DNA from: Bog-532 sp963833835
Lineage (GTDB): Bacteria > Actinomycetota > Actinomycetes > Streptosporangiales > Streptosporangiaceae
Assembly: GCA_963833835.1 (NCBI GenBank)
Contig: CAWHZI010000008.1
Location: 310,001 to 374,000 of the forward strand
DNA length: 64,000 bases
Reading direction: 5' to 3'
Shown here: positions 61,532-64,000 of the stretch, piece by piece
Numbering within the stretch: the first letter of the stretch is position 1
Layout of the letters: each line of letters begins with the position of its first letter
Position numbers and translations under genes: made by a program
The notes under the pieces: generated by a model
The model's input: the letters and a program-made list of their open reading frames with translations, nothing else
Database searches by the model: none
Told to the model about the DNA's origin: nothing

Positions 61532-61902
61532 CCGGACCGCCCGCGGCGCAGCTTGCCCAGCACGGACCGCAGCGCGTCCGATTCCCCGGTGCCGATCTGC
61601 GCGATGAAATGGCCCAGCACCAGCTCGGGATCGCCGCCGTCGGCCAGCGCCTCCCGCATCAGCCGGGCACTGTATTCCGCCCGGCTGGCGGTCGGGGTGT
61701 ACCGGTAGGCCTTGCCCTCCCGGACCCGGTCCAGCCAGCCCTTGCGGTGCAGGTTGTCCATGGTGCTCATCACGGTTGTGTAGGCGATTGTCCGTTCGGC
61801 CGCCAGCTCGTCGAACACGTCCCGCACGGTCACCGGCGCATCACGGTCCCAGATCCGGTCCATAATCGGGCCTTCCAGGTCACCGAATCCGCGCACTGCC
61901 AC
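61528..61902 (-). CDS. BlaI/MecI family repressor
   Basis: The 124-residue winged-helix repressor has GDLEGPIMDRIWDRDAPVTVRDVFDEL, IAYTTVMSTMDNLHRKGWLDR and EGKAYRYTPTASRAEY, then a dimerisation helix. The start is GTG 61902 with GGGAGG upstream. A BlaI-type inverted repeat lies 54-80 bases further upstream, ahead of the cyclase-family gene as well. It is coupled to the M56 protease gene. Confidence 0.93.
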   Translation of the reverse strand: MAVRGFGDLEGPIMDRIWDRDAPVTVRDVFDELAAERTIAYTTVMSTMDNLHRKGWLDRVREGKAYRYTPTASRAEYSARLMREALADGGDPELVLGHFIAQIGTGESDALRSVLGKLRRGRSG

Positions 61903-61955
61903 CTCCCGCGTCGCTCCGGGCCAGTATCGCTGGCCTCCGGCCCCGATTGTACTGT

Positions 61956-61982
61956 CTACGCACGTACTACATACGTACGTAG
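61956..61982. promoter_or_regulatory. BlaI-type operator
   Basis: CTACGCACGTA and TACGTACGTAG pair at 10 of 11 positions around CTACA. The centre TACTACATACGTA resembles the TACTAC/GTAGTA-type sites of BlaI repressors. It lies between the BlaI gene and the divergent cyclase-family gene at 62001. Confidence 0.7.
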
Positions 61983-62000
61983 AGCGAGGAGCAGCTCAGT

Positions 62001-62924
62001 ATGAGTGCTACCGAATATCGGGCGCAGTTCGATGCCGTCGTCACGTTCGCCAACGGGGGAGGCCTGCGCACCGAGGGCTTCCGCATCGACGTCCCCGGTC
62101 CGGATGCCAGCCCGCAGGAGGTCGCCCGGCTGTTCATCACCTCACTGAGCCTGCTGATGGTCGAGTCGGTCGAGCTGCACGGCCTGCGCGTGTTCGCCGA
62201 GCCGCACAAGGGCACGCGGGGTGGGCCGAGCGACCGCCCGGCCGCGCCGGAAACTGGTCACAGGCGGATCGTCGACCTCAGCCATCCGATCCGGGACGGC
62301 CTGATCACCTACCCGGGGTTGCCCGGTCCCGAGCTGCGCCCGTACCTGACCCGCGAGCAGTCCCGGGAACAGTACGCGCCGGGGACAGAGTTCCAGATCG
62401 ATACGGTCACCATGGTCGGCAACACCGGCACCTACCTGGATAGCCCCTTCCACCGGTACGCGGACGGAGCTGATCTGGCCGCACTGCCGCTGGAGTCCTG
62501 CGCCGAGTTGCCGGCGGTCCTGGCCCGCATCGCCGGCTCCGGCTCCCGCACGGTCGATGTCGGCGCGCTCGCGGCGCTCGACGTGTCGGGGCGGGCGGTC
62601 CTGCTGCACACCGGAGGCGATGCCGCCTGGGGCCGCGCCGACTACGCCACCGACGCCCCTTACCTGACCGAAGCGGGCGCTCGCTGGCTGGCCGAGCAGG
62701 GCGCCCGCCTCGTCGGCATCGACTCAGTCAACGTCGACGACCTGCAAGGTGGCGGCCACCGCCCGGCACACTCGATCCTGCTCCGGGCCGGCATCCCGGT
62801 CGTCGAGCACCTCACCGGGCTGGGCCAGCTGCCGCCGACCGGGTTCTGGTTCACCGCAGCCCCGGTTCCGGTCGAGGGCTTCGGGACCTTCCCCGTTCGC
62901 GCCTTCGCGACGGTCCCCGGGTAA
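62001..62924 (+). CDS. Cyclase (arylformamidase-like) family protein with extra N-domain
   Basis: A 307-residue protein. Residues 1-75 (MSATEYRAQFDAVVTFANGG, FRIDVPGPDASPQEVARLFI, LLMVESVELHG) form a separate small domain I do not recognise. From about 88 it is a cyclase/KynB-like domain (IVDLSHPIRDGLITYPGLPG), including VNVDDLQGGGHRPAHSILLRAGIPVVEHL. The metal motif HxGTHxDxPxH reads NTGTYLDSPFH here, so two metal-binding His positions are Asn and Tyr. GAGGAG 10 bases upstream supports ATG 62001. It probably falls under BlaI control. Confidence 0.85.
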   Translation: MSATEYRAQFDAVVTFANGGGLRTEGFRIDVPGPDASPQEVARLFITSLSLLMVESVELHGLRVFAEPHKGTRGGPSDRPAAPETGHRRIVDLSHPIRDGLITYPGLPGPELRPYLTREQSREQYAPGTEFQIDTVTMVGNTGTYLDSPFHRYADGADLAALPLESCAELPAVLARIAGSGSRTVDVGALAALDVSGRAVLLHTGGDAAWGRADYATDAPYLTEAGARWLAEQGARLVGIDSVNVDDLQGGGHRPAHSILLRAGIPVVEHLTGLGQLPPTGFWFTAAPVPVEGFGTFPVRAFATVPG

Positions 62925-62933
62925 GGCGCCCGG

Positions 62934-63593
62934 CTACTTCTTGCGGGCCAGGGTCAGGCCGTCGCCCAGGGGGAGCATGATGACGTCCACGCGATCATCG
63001 GCGGCGGCGTGGTCGTTGAAGTCACGGACGGCCTGGACCAGTTCGCTCTCGTTGCCGGCGTCGATCACGCGGCCGTGGGAGAACGTGTTGTCGACCAGGA
63101 TGGCACCGCCGGGCCGGACCCGGGGCACGACCTCGTTCCAGTAGGGCAGATAGCCGGGCGCGTCGATGAACGCGATATCGAACTGCGGTCCGGGCGGCAG
63201 GGCCCGCACGGTGTCCAGCGCCGGCCCGAGCCGGAGCTCGATCATGGCCGCCAGGCCGGCCCGGTCCCAGTACTTGCGGGCCACCGAGGTCCATTCGTCG
63301 CTGATGTCGCAGCACAGCAGGTGCCCGCCGTCGGACAGGCCGCGGGCCAGGCAGATGGAGGAGTAGCCGGTGAACGTGCCGATCTCCAGGCCGGTACGGG
63401 CCCCGATGAGCTGGGCGATCATCGTCATGAACCGGCCCTGTTCGGGCGCGATGGCCAGCGAGCGCTCGTTCGGGAACCACTCCGCGGTCTCGTGTGCGAG
63501 CTCACGCAAGATGGCGTCCGGCGGAGTGCTGTGCGCGCAAAGGTACACGTTCAGGTGCAGGCCGATGTGCTCACTTCGCTGCGCCACACGCAT
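62934..63593 (-). CDS. O-methyltransferase (CCoAOMT-like)
   Basis: The 219-residue protein belongs to the class I metal-dependent O-methyltransferase family (caffeoyl-CoA/catechol type). It has GRFMTMIAQLIGARTGLEIGTFTGYSSICLARGL near residues 50-85, HLLCCDISDEWTSVARKYWDRAG, FDIAFIDAPGYLPYWNEVVPRVRPGGAILVDNTF with the metal-site Asp residues and VIMLPLGDGLTLARK at the end. It methylates a hydroxyl on an aromatic or similar substrate. It is divergent from lgt and tail to tail with the cyclase-family gene. Confidence 0.93.
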   Translation of the reverse strand: MRVAQRSEHIGLHLNVYLCAHSTPPDAILRELAHETAEWFPNERSLAIAPEQGRFMTMIAQLIGARTGLEIGTFTGYSSICLARGLSDGGHLLCCDISDEWTSVARKYWDRAGLAAMIELRLGPALDTVRALPPGPQFDIAFIDAPGYLPYWNEVVPRVRPGGAILVDNTFSHGRVIDAGNESELVQAVRDFNDHAAADDRVDVIMLPLGDGLTLARKK

Positions 63594-63637
63594 AACTTAA
63601 CCGACCCAGGGAGGACTGCACGATTTCTGCGGTGCAC

Positions 63638-63643
63638 TAGCCT
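63638..63643 (+). promoter_or_regulatory. Leaderless -10 box of lgt
   Basis: TAGCCT is 7 bases before ATG 63651. Confidence 0.5.
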
Positions 63644-63650
63644 GGGGCGC

Positions 63651-64000
63651 ATGGCGACGCAGGGGACAGCCCCGATGGTCAGCGCAGCGGCGGCCCACAT
63701 TCCCAGCCCCGCGGTCAGCGGCTTCCACATCGGGCCAGCGTTTATTCACTACTACGCCGTGATGTACCTGGTCGGCATCGCCGCCGCGATCTTCATCACC
63801 CGCCGCCGCTGGGTCCGCGCGGGCGGCGACCCGGAGCTGATGTACGACGTCGCCATGTGGGCCGTCCCCGCGGGCATCATCGGCGGCCGCATCTACTTCG
63901 ACATCACCACCCCGGCCTACATCCCGCACGTCTGGTACGGCGTGCTCGCGGTGTGGGACGGCGGCCTGGGCATCTGGGGCGCGATCCCGATTGCCGTGCT
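63651..64000 (+). CDS. lgt: Prolipoprotein diacylglyceryl transferase, N-terminal part
   Basis: The first 116 codons of Lgt, cut by the window end. Lgt is the membrane enzyme that moves diacylglycerol from phosphatidylglycerol to the lipobox cysteine of prolipoproteins. Visible motifs are FIHYYAVMYLVGIAAAIF (TM1 with the conserved HYY-like start), IIGGRIYFDI (conserved Gly-Gly-Arg) and VWDGGLGIWGAI. It is read from a leaderless promoter. ATG 63675 is an alternative start. It would process the two lipoproteins of the first 10 kb among others. Confidence 0.93.
   Translation, partial: MATQGTAPMVSAAAAHIPSPAVSGFHIGPAFIHYYAVMYLVGIAAAIFITRRRWVRAGGDPELMYDVAMWAVPAGIIGGRIYFDITTPAYIPHVWYGVLAVWDGGLGIWGAIPIAV

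Overview
The window is high-GC DNA (about 70% by eye, strong G/C third-position bias) from an actinobacterium. Supporting signs are the S-adenosyl methyltransferase of the DUF574/PF04672 type, DUF3052, an MsiK-like sugar-transport ATPase, PAC2, GT87, a BlaI/M56 pair, frequent GTG starts and many leaderless promoters (TANNNT followed 6-7 nt later by the start codon). The order or genus cannot be fixed from the sequence. I see no rRNA, tRNA, CRISPR array, IS element or phage. Family names come from recognisable motifs, not from database searches.

Layout. 1-10.4 kb: an uptake and catabolism-like island. A lipoprotein (cut by the window edge) and a CapA-like metallophosphatase lie on the minus strand. 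Divergent from them are two MmgE/PrpD proteins flanking a divergent ComA-like protein, followed by a complete Fe3+/thiamine/phosphonate-type ABC importer (ATPase, fused double permease, lipoprotein binding protein). Its intergenic gaps are unusually AT-rich and share a GAGACT-N2-ATAA-like box. 10.5-17.6 kb: small metabolic genes and four methyltransferases, with an AraC-type regulator split by a frameshift over a 27-bp minisatellite. 17.6-19.35 kb: an RsbW-like kinase, then relics that look like a toxin-domain/partner pair. 19.3-25.1 kb: TetR/MFS exporter, two-component system, ApbE. 25.3-29.6 kb: CYTH, PCMT-like methyltransferase, GT87 mannosyltransferase and a membrane protein.

29.7-39.3 kb: selA-selB, a GH13 glucosidase, moaA-mobA, a D-2-hydroxyacid dehydrogenase, a DUF2752 remnant, a zinc-type CDF exporter and a DUF6457-like small protein. 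Sec insertion plus molybdenum cofactor genes point to a selenocysteine molybdoenzyme (formate dehydrogenase is the usual one) outside the window. 39.3-47 kb: ArsB/SLC13-type permease, 5'-3' exonuclease, M24 peptidase, SDR with divergent MerR, PAC2 protein, MsiK-like ATPase with divergent Lrp/AsnC regulator. 47-58.3 kb: two more MFS exporters with their own TetR or MarR regulators, an SDR, and a very large GH38 alpha-mannosidase with a divergent winged-helix regulator and a 77-aa small ORF. 58.3-64 kb: LacI regulator, dienelactone hydrolase, GNAT, M56/BlaI pair divergent from a variant-motif cyclase-family protein, O-methyltransferase and the start of lgt.

The most unusual items are the ComA/MmgE-PrpD/ABC island with its repeated promoter boxes, the minisatellite-split AraC gene, the decayed toxin-like pair, and the DUF3052 gene whose leaderless promoter lies inside the preceding oxidase gene.
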